Below, one piece after another: positions 6,974 through 14,284 of a DNA stretch of 21,196 nt; position 1 is the first letter of the stretch, and the number at the start of each line of letters is the position of its first letter. The notes beneath the pieces were generated by a model. That model did not search any database. It worked only from the letters and a program-made list of their open reading frames with translations, and was not told the origin of the DNA. A program made the position numbers and the translations under genes. Source of the stretch: Acidimicrobiaceae bacterium (GTDB taxonomy: Bacteria; Actinomycetota; Acidimicrobiia; Acidimicrobiales; RAAP-2); assembly GCA_030838245.1 (NCBI GenBank), contig JAUTXB010000127.1, forward strand, positions 1-21,196. Direction: 5' to 3'.

Positions 6974-8005
6974 CTACGCCGGCGGCCGGACTGTTGACCG
7001 GAGCAGCACCGTCACGTCAGCCAGCGAGCGCAGGGTGTCGTTGAGATGGGTGCAGGTGCTCACCCCGGTGAGCTCCCGGCGCACCCAGGGCCGGAGCTCG
7101 GTCAGCGGCATCCCGGCCAAGCGGTGGGCGCTGCCCACCGCTCCCGGGCATTCCATCCACGGCAGGACGTGAGCCTGGGCGGTCACATCGACGACCTGGC
7201 CGGCGGCGCCGTCGACCATCCCGGTCACCGAGTACTCGTGGACCACGCTCTCCGCTCCGTCCTCGTCGACGTGGCTGTCGCGGAAGTGGACGTCGAGACG
7301 GTGCTCGCCCCCCGGGACCAGTGGCGGCAAAACGTCGAGGCGGCGGCGGCGGCGCATCCCGTGAGCTGTCATCGGGGCCATGGCGTGCCAGGACCAGGGG
7401 TCGTCGTCCGGCTCCAGGACCGGCGCCGGCGGCCCGATGGGGACGGGGATGTCCCCCGTGGCCCGGACCGACACCATCATGGTGGCGTCGTGGGCCCAGC
7501 CGGCACAGAGATCGTCCCGGGAGAGGAACTCGGTCGACATGTCCTTGACCCGCTCGGGAGGGATCTCGTCGAAGGCGCCGGCCCGCTGCATGGCGTAGCC
7601 GGACACGAGGACGGCGCCGGGTAAGTCGTCGAGGAGGAGGTACAAGAGGGTGCCCGCGTCCCGCTCCTCGGACACTGCCTCATCGAGCTGGCGACGGAAC
7701 CCCGGGCCCACCAACACGCCGAGCAGTGCACCAAGCGCGGGGACCTCGGGTGTCGTTTCGATAGCGATCAGCTTGTGGGTGGCCCCGTCGATCTGGGCCC
7801 ACAGCACGGCCTCGGACTCGACCACGGCCGAGCCGTCGGGCCCGGTGCGCAGATACCGGGCCCGGGCGGCGACCACCAGGTCTGACCGGAGCCCGTCCGG
7901 GCGGGAGGTGTCGATGCTCGACGTGCGGCGAACCGAACCGGGTTGGCGAGCGGGTGTCGAGCGGGCGGGATCGCTCGGTCCGGCCGCTTCGGGGAGACGC
8001 AGCAT
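6974..8005 (-). CDS. DUF2889 family protein
   Basis: The 343-residue product (ATG at 8005) has features I recognise from DUF2889. These are an N-terminal RQPGSVRRTSSIDTSRPDGL region near residues 20-39, LLLDDLPGAVLVSGYAM near 123-139, LPWMECPGA near 281-289, and the closing CTHLND motif at about 318-323. The biochemical function is unknown. The Cys and His residues in the ECPGA and CTHLND motifs could bind a metal or act catalytically, which is inference. A TTG immediately upstream (8008) is possible, but the ATG overlaps the stop of a small upstream ORF as TGATG, so coupled translation from the ATG is more likely. It lies downstream of the phosphotransferase gene on the same strand and may be the last member of the TetR-controlled operon, though a 183-bp separation also allows its own promoter. 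Confidence 0.78.
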   Translation of the reverse strand: MLRLPEAAGPSDPARSTPARQPGSVRRTSSIDTSRPDGLRSDLVVAARARYLRTGPDGSAVVESEAVLWAQIDGATHKLIAIETTPEVPALGALLGVLVGPGFRRQLDEAVSEERDAGTLLYLLLDDLPGAVLVSGYAMQRAGAFDEIPPERVKDMSTEFLSRDDLCAGWAHDATMMVSVRATGDIPVPIGPPAPVLEPDDDPWSWHAMAPMTAHGMRRRRRLDVLPPLVPGGEHRLDVHFRDSHVDEDGAESVVHEYSVTGMVDGAAGQVVDVTAQAHVLPWMECPGAVGSAHRLAGMPLTELRPWVRRELTGVSTCTHLNDTLRSLADVTVLLRSTVRPPA

Positions 8006-8121
8006 CAAGCGACCGGACGGATCCGTCGGCCCGAGCGGGCGCCGGTGGACCTTCCCTGGCGCGTGGCTAGCTTGTATCCGCAGTCGGACGTCACCAGGTC
8101 GTCCTTGGATTCCGGTGCCAT
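8005..8121 (-). CDS. Small ORF (38 aa) translationally coupled to the DUF2889 gene
   Basis: ATG at 8121 is preceded by AGGAGG with four bases between, one of the best Shine-Dalgarno sequences in the window. The ORF ends in TGA that shares its A with the ATG of the DUF2889 gene (TGATG). The product starts MAPESKDDLVTSDCGYKLAT and has an Arg-rich C-terminal half ending RIRPVA. It has one Cys (residue 14) and no membrane segment or signal peptide. I do not recognise it. It may be a real small protein or a leader whose translation delivers ribosomes to the DUF2889 start. No distal regulatory hairpin was identified. Confidence 0.55.
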   Translation of the reverse strand: MAPESKDDLVTSDCGYKLATRQGRSTGARSGRRIRPVA

Positions 8122-8125
8122 CGAG

Positions 8126-8131
8126 CCTCCT
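8126..8131 (-). promoter_or_regulatory. Strong Shine-Dalgarno before the small ORF
   Basis: The minus strand reads AGGAGG four bases before the ATG at 8121. The downstream DUF2889 ATG has no comparable site at normal distance, so this site probably drives translation of both. Confidence 0.6.
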
Positions 8132-8191
8132 AGGCCGGGACGACGCTGTGAGTGGTCGGTAACCCGAGATCGGCGTCGATGACCGGCGGCT

Positions 8192-9244
8192 TCAGTTCGC
8201 GGTCCCAGCATAGGAGCTTGATCCGGCCAGCTCGGCAGCCCGGGCCATGTTGTCGAGGACGACTGCCCCGAATGCTTCCAGTTTCGGATCACTCCCGGCT
8301 CGCTGGAATCCCTGCTCGAGGACGATGGCTAGCTTCCAGCGGGCAAGAACCAGGTAGTAGTCGAAGTCATCGACCTGCCGCCCGGAGCGCTCGGCGTAAA
8401 AGGCGAGCAGTTCGCTGCGACTGGGCATGCCCGTGATGTCCACGTAGCCGCCTCCACCCGTCTCGGCCGAGGTGTCTTCCGGCCAGCCCTGGAGAGCCCA
8501 GGCCAGGTCGAGTTTGGGGTCGCCGACGGTGCCCATCTCCCAGTCGATGATGGCGGCCAGTCGAGCCGGCGTCCCGTGGCGGAACATGACGTTGGCGAAC
8601 TGGTAGTCGCCGTGCATGATGCCGGGGACGAAGTCGAGAGGACGGTGCTCCGAGAGCCAGGCGGTGGCTTCGTCGTAGCCAGCGATCTCACGACCCTTGA
8701 TCCGCTCCAGGAAGCGGGTCCAGCGCTCGACCTGTCGATCGTGGAAGCCATCGGGACGGCCAAGATCACCGAGCCCCTTGCCCTGCCAGTCCACCTTTCC
8801 CATCTCGACGATCCCGTCGATGAGCTCGTAGGCCAGGCCTCGACGCTCCTTCGGATCGGTGTCATAGGGGGCAGCCCAGCCACCGAGCGCCATCGGCGAC
8901 CAACCGTCGACGAAGCCCATGATGTAAAAGGTCCGGCCGAGCACGCTCGAGTCCTTGCACACGGCAATGGCCTCGGTGTGGGGCACGTCCGTCCCGGTCA
9001 GCGCCTCGATGATCCGCCACTCGCGCAGGATGCCTTCGTCGCGCGACGCCGGGGCGGTGCTCGGCGGGATGCGGAGCGCACCGTGGAGGTCGCCGCGCCG
9101 GATCTCGAAGATCTCGTTCTGGCTCCCACCGGAGATGAAGCTCGATTCGACGGGCAGCCCGGCTCCGGACAGGCCCTCTCTGTCCATCCAAGCGGTGAGC
9201 GATGCCGAGTCGATGGTCGGTTTCTCAATAGCGTCAGCGGTCAT
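8192..9244 (-). CDS. APH-fold phosphotransferase (ACAD10/11- or LvaA-like kinase)
   Basis: The 350-residue protein has the aminoglycoside-phosphotransferase/choline-kinase fold. It has a Gly-rich GGSQNEIFEI loop at 39-48, the Brenner motif HGDYQFANVMF with catalytic Asp213 and Asn218, and the metal-binding IIDWEMGTVGDPKLDLAW with Asp234. It sits in an acyl-CoA operon rather than a resistance context. Its sequence style (LRIPPS, YIMGFVDG, WEMGTVGDP) matches the kinase domains fused to acyl-CoA dehydrogenases in ACAD10/ACAD11 and the LvaA kinase of levulinate catabolism. Those act on 4-hydroxyacyl-CoA. The start is ATG 9244 with CGGAGGGA about eight bases upstream. It follows the MDR gene by 66 bp and probably shares its transcript. 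The substrate is inferred from context only. Confidence 0.85.
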   Translation of the reverse strand: MTADAIEKPTIDSASLTAWMDREGLSGAGLPVESSFISGGSQNEIFEIRRGDLHGALRIPPSTAPASRDEGILREWRIIEALTGTDVPHTEAIAVCKDSSVLGRTFYIMGFVDGWSPMALGGWAAPYDTDPKERRGLAYELIDGIVEMGKVDWQGKGLGDLGRPDGFHDRQVERWTRFLERIKGREIAGYDEATAWLSEHRPLDFVPGIMHGDYQFANVMFRHGTPARLAAIIDWEMGTVGDPKLDLAWALQGWPEDTSAETGGGGYVDITGMPSRSELLAFYAERSGRQVDDFDYYLVLARWKLAIVLEQGFQRAGSDPKLEAFGAVVLDNMARAAELAGSSSYAGTAN

Positions 9245-9310
9245 GAAATGCTTCCCTCCGATTGCAGGTAGTGCGCGGACTTCGTTGTTGTGTCTGACAT
9301 TGATGGAGCT

Positions 9311-10288
9311 TCAGGCCGACGGCTCGATGAGAACCTTGCCCGTGGCCCGACGTTGGGCCAGGTCGGCCAGAGCCCGATCGGCCTGGTCGAGCGGGTAGAC
9401 GGCGGAGACGTGGGGAACCACCCGCCCGGTGGCCAGGAGATCGAGGAGCTCTGCCCGGTCACGGGCGACGTCTTCGGGTTGGTTGCGGGCCAGGCCCTCC
9501 ATGGCGAACCCGGTTACGATCACGCCTTTCAACAGCACCAGGTTGAGGGGGATCCGGGGGATCTCCCCGGAGGCGAATCCCACCGACACGAACCGGCCGC
9601 CCCAGCGCATGGCGCGGAGGGCCTCCTCGGCCGCCGGGCCGCCCACGGGATCGATGACCATGTGAGCGCCGCCTCCGGTGATCTTCTTGATCCGCTCCTT
9701 CAGGTTCTCGGTGCGGTAGTCGATCACCGCCTCGGCCCCCTTCTCGAGACAGAGGGCCAGCTTCTCTGGCGTGGAGGCCGCGGCCAGCATGCGGGCGCCC
9801 AATACGGTGCCCAGCTCGATGGCGGCCAGCCCCACCCCCCCGGCCGCCCCGAGGACCACCACCCAGTCCTCGGGAAGAACTCGCCCCACGGTGTGCAGCG
9901 CATGGTAAGCGGTGAGGTGGGCGACGACCGAGGCGGCAGCCGACCGGAGGTCCACCGCCGGGTCCACCGGCTGCACCGACGACGCCGGAACCAGGATCTG
10001 CTCGGCGAACGCGCCGATGAGCGCGGCCCCCATGACCCGGTCCCCGACGGTCACCCCTTTCACCCCCGCCCCGACGGCGCTGACCGTGCCGGCGAATTCA
10101 CTCCCCGGAGTGAAGGGGACGGGTACGTGGATCTGGTACTGGTCGGCCACCAGTAACACGTCGGGGAAGTTGACCGCCGCAGCGGCCACGTCCACCACGA
10201 CCTGACCGTCGGAAGGAATCAGTCCCGGGACATCTTCGACCACCAAGGTGTCGACCGACCCGTACTGGTTGCAGCGAAGCGCTCGCAC
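9311..10288 (-). CDS. Quinone oxidoreductase-like MDR protein (zinc-independent)
   Basis: The 325-residue medium-chain dehydrogenase/reductase has PGSEFAG at 61-67, GDRV at about 82-85, and the NADPH-binding GAAGGVG at 147-153. It lacks the Cys/His ligands of zinc-dependent members, which fits quinone oxidoreductase or enoyl-type reductases. Family enzymes use NADPH to reduce quinones or conjugated C=C bonds; here an enoyl-CoA or enone is plausible. The frame is open upstream to 10648, but that stretch lies inside the acyl-CoA dehydrogenase gene and reads as low-complexity Arg/Gly/Pro. The GTG at 10288 is 11 bases after the upstream stop and begins the conserved MRALRCNQYGSVDTL N-terminus. 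It is the middle gene of the ACAD-MDR-kinase set. Confidence 0.88.
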   Translation of the reverse strand: MRALRCNQYGSVDTLVVEDVPGLIPSDGQVVVDVAAAAVNFPDVLLVADQYQIHVPVPFTPGSEFAGTVSAVGAGVKGVTVGDRVMGAALIGAFAEQILVPASSVQPVDPAVDLRSAAASVVAHLTAYHALHTVGRVLPEDWVVVLGAAGGVGLAAIELGTVLGARMLAAASTPEKLALCLEKGAEAVIDYRTENLKERIKKITGGGAHMVIDPVGGPAAEEALRAMRWGGRFVSVGFASGEIPRIPLNLVLLKGVIVTGFAMEGLARNQPEDVARDRAELLDLLATGRVVPHVSAVYPLDQADRALADLAQRRATGKVLIEPSA

Positions 10289-10299
10289 GGAATCCCCGG

Positions 10300-11601
10300 T
10301 CAGGAGTTGCCGACGACGTGCTCGAGGTACTCGGCCAGCTTCTCCCGGGCCGCCTCTCGCTGGGCGGGGAGATGGGCCGTGGGCCAGAGCCCCGGGGCAG
10401 GCTCGTAGTCCTTCAGGACCTCGCGGGCCACGGTGACCTTGTGCACCTCGGTGGGCCCGTCGACCACGCTCATGATGGGCGCCATCATCCACATGCCGGC
10501 CAGGGGCATCTCGTTGGAGACCCCGAGTGCACCATGGGCATGCATCGACCGCCACACGGCGTCGTGGACGACCTTGGGGGTGAGCGCCTTGATGGCCGCG
10601 ATGTTCTTCCTGGTCCGCTGGTAGTCCTTGTACTGGTCGATCTCCCACGCCGTATAGAGGACGAGCAGCCGGAACTGCTGGAGCTCGGCGTACGAGTCGG
10701 CGATATCGCCCTGCATGAACTGCTTCCGGGCCAACAAGCTGCCCTGGGTCTCACGGCTCAGCACGCGCTCGCACATCAGGTCGAGGGCTCGCTGACAGGT
10801 GGCCACCGATCGCATGGCGTGGTGCACCCGTCCCCCGCCCAGCCGGGTCTGGGCAATACCGAAGGCCTGCCCCTCGCCGCCGAGCAGGCTCTCGGCCGGG
10901 ACCCGCACCTCGTTGTAGTGGATCAAGGCGTGCATGCCCTCGTCCTCCGACTCTCCGGGCAGGCCGACGTGGCGGACCATGTCGACCCCAGGTGTGTCGG
11001 TCGGGACCAAGAACATGGAAGCACCCTGGTACACGCTGACGTCGGGGTCGGTGATGGCCATCACGATGAGGAAGGCGGCGGTGCGGGCGTTGGAGGAGAA
11101 GAATTTCCACCCGTTGATCACCCACTGGTCGCCGTCGCGGACAGCCCGGGTGGTGAACTGCTTTGGATCCGAGCCGGCCTGGGGCTCGGTCATCGAGTAG
11201 CAGGAGAAGACCTCGCCGTTCAACAGCGGCTGGAGATACTTCTCCTTTTGCTCGTCGGTCCCGTAGTGGGCGATGATCTCGGCGTTCCCCGTGTCGGGCG
11301 CTTGCGTCCCGAACACGATGGGCGCCCACCCCGAGACGCCGAGGATCTCGTTCAGCAGGGCCAGCTTCAGCTGCCCGTAGCCCTTCCCACCTAACTCGGG
11401 GCCGAGATGGGCTGCCCACAGGTCATGGTCCCGGACCTCTTGCTTCATCGGGTCCACGATCGGGCGCAGTTCGTCGTCCAAGGGGTGGAACTGACGATGG
11501 GGATAGAGCAGGTCGAGCGGCTCGACGCGGTCGGCCACGAACTGGCGAGCCCAGTCCAGCTTTTCTTGGAATTCCGGCTCGGTGGAGAAGTCCCAGGCCA
11601 T
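10300..11601 (-). CDS. Acyl-CoA dehydrogenase (ACAD10/11-type subgroup likely)
   Basis: The 433-residue flavoprotein has the ACAD layout. It has an N-terminal helical domain, the YSMTEPQAGSDP motif at 135-146 before the beta domain, W-x-INGWKFFSSNA at 160-172, GGGRVHHAMR at 255-264, HGALG at 356-360 and DGPTEVHK at 381-388 near the flavin/active site. ACADs remove two hydrogens from acyl-CoA and pass electrons to ETF. The RVHHAMR stretch resembles the RIHHCMR of ACAD10/ACAD11 and related bacterial proteins, which fits the co-operonic APH kinase. The ATG at 11601 overlaps the TetR stop by one base (TGATG), so translation is coupled to the regulator. The exact acyl substrate is unknown. Confidence 0.92.
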   Translation of the reverse strand: MAWDFSTEPEFQEKLDWARQFVADRVEPLDLLYPHRQFHPLDDELRPIVDPMKQEVRDHDLWAAHLGPELGGKGYGQLKLALLNEILGVSGWAPIVFGTQAPDTGNAEIIAHYGTDEQKEKYLQPLLNGEVFSCYSMTEPQAGSDPKQFTTRAVRDGDQWVINGWKFFSSNARTAAFLIVMAITDPDVSVYQGASMFLVPTDTPGVDMVRHVGLPGESEDEGMHALIHYNEVRVPAESLLGGEGQAFGIAQTRLGGGRVHHAMRSVATCQRALDLMCERVLSRETQGSLLARKQFMQGDIADSYAELQQFRLLVLYTAWEIDQYKDYQRTRKNIAAIKALTPKVVHDAVWRSMHAHGALGVSNEMPLAGMWMMAPIMSVVDGPTEVHKVTVAREVLKDYEPAPGLWPTAHLPAQREAAREKLAEYLEHVVGNS

Positions 11602-12293
11602 CAGGGTCCTTTCTTGGTGGTTTCGCTCGCCCGGGGGCGAGATGGTTCATCGGATGTGGTCTCGTGCACCCCGAGTCCCGAAAGGAATCGCTCGTAGCAC
11701 TCGCTGATCTCCCGGCGGGCGGCCACCGGGTCCTCTGCGTAGGTCACGTACATGGCCGAACCCACACCCAACGCCGAAAGCAGATGGGCGAGCGGTTCGA
11801 CCGGTTGCGGCTCGAGTACCCCCTCGGCCACGGCCTCACGCAGGTACTCGACGATCTTGCCGGTCGGGCCCTCGCCCCGTTCCGACCAGCGCTTCTGTCC
11901 GAGCACAGCCGGCCCGTCGATGAGGACGATCTGCCGATAGGCCTGATTGGTGGAGGCGGCGTCGAGATAGACCTCGCTGTTGGCCCGGAACAGGGCCCAG
12001 GCGCTGACCGGTCGGTCGCTCGACCGTCGCACCAGGGACTGGTCGACCTCGGCCGCTACCTCCTCGAACACGGCCCGGAACAGATCCTCCTTGTCCCGGA
12101 AGTGGTGGTACAGCGCCCCTCTGGTCAGGCCGGCCCGTTGCACGACCTCTTCTGTTCGCGTCGCCTGGAAGCCGTACTCGGCGAAAAGCTGCCGAGCGGT
12201 GTCGAGCAGGGCGCGCCGGGTGTCTTGGACGTGGGCCGCCCGGCGACCCGCGCCCCTGTCCTGATGTATGCCCTCGGCCGGCGTGGTCATCAT
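11601..12293 (-). CDS. TetR-family transcriptional regulator
   Basis: The roughly 230-residue protein has a TetR N-terminal DNA-binding domain at about 25-75: TRRALLDTARQLFAEYGF, then the helix-turn-helix TRTEEVVQRAGLTRGALYHHF, then DKEDLFRAVFEE. The C-terminal ligand domain is variable. Two ATGs stand in tandem (12293 and 12290); GAGG lies three bases from the first and six from the second, so the second may be used. It is first in a minus-strand operon with acyl-CoA dehydrogenase (one-base stop/start overlap), MDR and kinase genes, and is divergent from an SDR gene. The two inverted repeats in the shared intergenic region are the likely operator. It probably represses itself, the ACAD operon and the SDR gene until an acyl-CoA or pathway intermediate binds. 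That control model is inference. Confidence 0.93.
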   Translation of the reverse strand: MMTTPAEGIHQDRGAGRRAAHVQDTRRALLDTARQLFAEYGFQATRTEEVVQRAGLTRGALYHHFRDKEDLFRAVFEEVAAEVDQSLVRRSSDRPVSAWALFRANSEVYLDAASTNQAYRQIVLIDGPAVLGQKRWSERGEGPTGKIVEYLREAVAEGVLEPQPVEPLAHLLSALGVGSAMYVTYAEDPVAARREISECYERFLSGLGVHETTSDEPSRPRASETTKKGP

Positions 12294-12315
12294 CAGCCTC
12301 GGAGTTCGCTCACTT

Positions 12316-12346
12316 GATACATTGCGTATCTAACATACATAATGTT
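12316..12346. promoter_or_regulatory. Candidate TetR operator: two adjacent 15-bp inverted repeats
   Basis: In the 122-bp tetR/SDR gap lies an AT-rich island. GATAC-ATTGC-GTATC occupies 12316-12330 and AACAT-ACATA-ATGTT occupies 12332-12346, each with 5-bp perfect arms and a 5-bp centre, separated by one base. The block also forms a larger imperfect palindrome: ACATTGCGTAT (12319-12329) against ATACATAATGT (12335-12345), with two mismatches around a 5-bp spacer. Location and symmetry fit binding of two TetR dimers over divergent promoters. The AT content suggests that -10 elements lie here too. Confidence 0.6.
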
Positions 12347-12415
12347 TGGACGTCACGCATTGGCGCACCCTGAGGCACCAGCCCAGGAACCGGACTGACA
12401 GCGAGGGGGCAGGAC

Positions 12416-13291
12416 GTGGACGTGCTCGAAGGGAAGGTGGCCCTGGTGACGGGAGCCAGCCGAGGCGTGGGCGCAGCCACCGCGGTGGCGTTGGCCGAGG
12501 CGGGATGCGACGTTGCCTGTGCCGCCCGCTCCACCCAGTCCAGCCCGCAGCGAACGCCGGGCACCCTGGACGAGACCATCGCCCGCATCGAAGCGGTCGG
12601 TCGTCGCGGCCTCGCCGTTCCCACCAACCTGGCCGTGGACGACGAAGTAGTGGCCATGGTGGCCCGGACAGTCGACCACTTCGGACGCATCGATGTCCTC
12701 ATCAACAACGCCGCCATCACGTTCATCGGCGATCTCGACATCCCCCTCAATCGCTACGACCTCATCATGCAGGTCAACCTGCGAGCCCCGCTCATCGCCA
12801 TCCGGGAAGCGGCCCCGGCCATGGCGGTCAGCGGCGGCGGCGGCGTCGTGATCAACGTCTCCTCGGTGGCGGCCATGTATCCCCACGGCGGTCTCATGGC
12901 CTACGGCATCTCCAAGATCGGGCTCGAGCGGCTCACCGTCGACGCCGCCCTCCAGCTGGCTCCATCCGGGATCGCCGTCAACTGCTTCCGTATCGACATC
13001 GGCGTGGCCTCCGAGGGATTCGTGGCCAACACCCCCGGTGCCGACCACTCGGCCTGGGAACCGTCCGAGGTGGCGGCCGAGGGAATCCTGTGGATGGTGC
13101 GCCAACCCGAGTCCTACTCGGGACGGCGGGAGTCCATGTTCGCCCTGCGCCAGCGCGAGGGCATCATGGCCTCGAGGATCGCCCAGCCGGTCACCGAGGC
13201 GCCCCCGGTCGAGCTGTACGACGGCCTGGTGGCGTCGACCGAGTCCTACTTCGAAGAGCCCTATCCCGACGATCCCAAACAAGGTGGCTGA
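12416..13291 (+). CDS. Short-chain dehydrogenase/reductase (SDR)
   Basis: The 291-residue classical SDR has the TGASRGVG cofactor loop at 12-19, NNAA at 97-100, catalytic Ser in INVSSVA near 149-150, and the YGISK motif with Tyr163 and Lys167. It interconverts an alcohol and a ketone with NAD(P)H. The C-terminal extension after about residue 230 is longer than in minimal SDRs (about 250 aa). The start is GTG 12416 with a GAGGGGG run nine to ten bases upstream; a second in-frame GTG at 12422 is an alternative. It is divergent from the TetR gene and next to a luciferase-like oxidoreductase. It could oxidise a 3-hydroxyacyl-CoA or a secondary alcohol in the pathway; the substrate is unknown. Confidence 0.9.
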   Translation: MDVLEGKVALVTGASRGVGAATAVALAEAGCDVACAARSTQSSPQRTPGTLDETIARIEAVGRRGLAVPTNLAVDDEVVAMVARTVDHFGRIDVLINNAAITFIGDLDIPLNRYDLIMQVNLRAPLIAIREAAPAMAVSGGGGVVINVSSVAAMYPHGGLMAYGISKIGLERLTVDAALQLAPSGIAVNCFRIDIGVASEGFVANTPGADHSAWEPSEVAAEGILWMVRQPESYSGRRESMFALRQREGIMASRIAQPVTEAPPVELYDGLVASTESYFEEPYPDDPKQGG

Positions 13292-13387
13292 GCTCATGGC
13301 CGATCGGTCGGTCCCATGGGCCTCGACCCCCACGGCCGGAGGCAGCCCGGCGTTGCTGCCACTACGGTCAAGGGCCCGTCGGCTTAT

Positions 13388-13395
13388 GGAGGTGA
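13388..13395 (+). promoter_or_regulatory. Ribosome binding site fixing the luciferase-like gene start
   Basis: GGAGGTGA lies four bases before GTG 13400. The frame extends upstream to an ATG at 13316, but those 28 codons lack family similarity. This near-ideal site supports the GTG. Confidence 0.75.
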
Positions 13396-13399
13396 CGCG

Positions 13400-14272
13400 G
13401 TGAAGATCGGGATATCGCTCGGCACGCTCAGGCCCAGCCTCTGGGCCGAGCTGACGCGGGAGGCCGACGCCCTGGGGTACGAGTCGGTGTGGATGCCCGA
13501 GCACCTCGTCATCCCGGTGGACATGGCCGGCAGCCCACACGCCGGAGCCGACCACCCTCCCATCCCCGCCAACGTCCCGGTGTTCGACGTCTTCGCCTAC
13601 CTCGGTTTTTTGGCCGGCCAGACCGAGCACATCCACTTTGGCACCCAGGTCTACAACATCGGCCTGCGCCATCCCTTCATCGTGGCCCGGGCGGTGGCCA
13701 CCATGGACGTCGTGTCCGACGGACGATTGGAATTCGGCATCGGGGCCAGTTGGCTCGAGGCCGAGTGGGAGGCCGTGGGTCTCGACTTCGCCACCCGCGG
13801 GCGCCGGGTCGACGAGTCCATCGAGGTGTGCCGACGGCTCTGGGGCGAAGAGGTGGTGGAGCACCACGGCGAGTTCTTCGACTTCGGACCGGTGATGTTC
13901 GAGCCCAAGCCGACCCAGGCACCGTGGCCACCCCTCCACATCGGCGGCGACGGCCCTGCCGCGATCCGGCGGGCGGCGCTGGTCGGGGACGGCTGGATAC
14001 CCATGAACCACGCGCTCGAGCAGATCCCTGCTGCGGCCACCCGCATCGCGCAGTTGCGAGAGGAGGCGAGCCGACCTGGCGCGGTCGAGATCACCCTGGG
14101 CGGCGGTGGCACGGAGCTCGACGACCTGAAGCGCCACGCCGACGCCGGCGTGGGCCGGGTCCTGGTGAAGCCGTGGCAGCGGGGCAGCGAGGCTATCGAC
14201 GGCATCCGGCGCTTTGCCGATCAGGTTCTGCCCCACATCCAAGACCACCCGGTGGCCGAAGCGTCCACCTAG
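13400..14272 (+). CDS. Luciferase-like monooxygenase family, probable F420-dependent oxidoreductase
   Basis: The 290-residue TIM-barrel protein has the bacterial-luciferase-like pattern: KIGISLGTLRPS at the N-terminus, ADALGYESVWMPEHLVIP near 21-38, RHPFIVARAVATMDVVSDGR near 89-108, FGIGASWLEAEWEAVGLDF near 111-129 and RGRRVDESIEVCRRLW near 132-147. In actinobacteria this branch usually uses coenzyme F420 rather than FMN, so F420 use is likely but not proven by the sequence. The reaction could be reduction of an activated double bond or carbonyl, or oxidation of an alcohol. The gene lies 108 bp after the SDR on the same strand and may share its TetR-controlled promoter. It converges on cydB with only 12 bp between stops and no clear terminator. 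Confidence 0.87.
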   Translation: MKIGISLGTLRPSLWAELTREADALGYESVWMPEHLVIPVDMAGSPHAGADHPPIPANVPVFDVFAYLGFLAGQTEHIHFGTQVYNIGLRHPFIVARAVATMDVVSDGRLEFGIGASWLEAEWEAVGLDFATRGRRVDESIEVCRRLWGEEVVEHHGEFFDFGPVMFEPKPTQAPWPPLHIGGDGPAAIRRAALVGDGWIPMNHALEQIPAAATRIAQLREEASRPGAVEITLGGGGTELDDLKRHADAGVGRVLVKPWQRGSEAIDGIRRFADQVLPHIQDHPVAEAST

Positions 14273-14284
14273 CCCGCACCGGCA

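Noticed and set aside
8192..9244. Aminoglycoside resistance gene
   Set aside because: The APH fold is present, but the context (acyl-CoA dehydrogenase operon) and sequence style fit the acyl-CoA-linked kinase group rather than antibiotic resistance.
10289..10648. Upstream extension of the MDR frame
   Set aside because: It lies inside the acyl-CoA dehydrogenase coding region and reads as low-complexity sequence. The conserved MDR N-terminus begins at GTG 10288.
13292..13399. Possible small gene between the SDR and luciferase-like genes
   Set aside because: The open stretch is merely the upstream extension of the luciferase-like frame and has no separate Shine-Dalgarno or conserved sequence.
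12353..14248. Minus-strand open frame of 631 codons
   Set aside because: Antisense to the SDR and luciferase-like genes, which have intact motifs and ribosome binding sites. The translation shows no recognisable domain.
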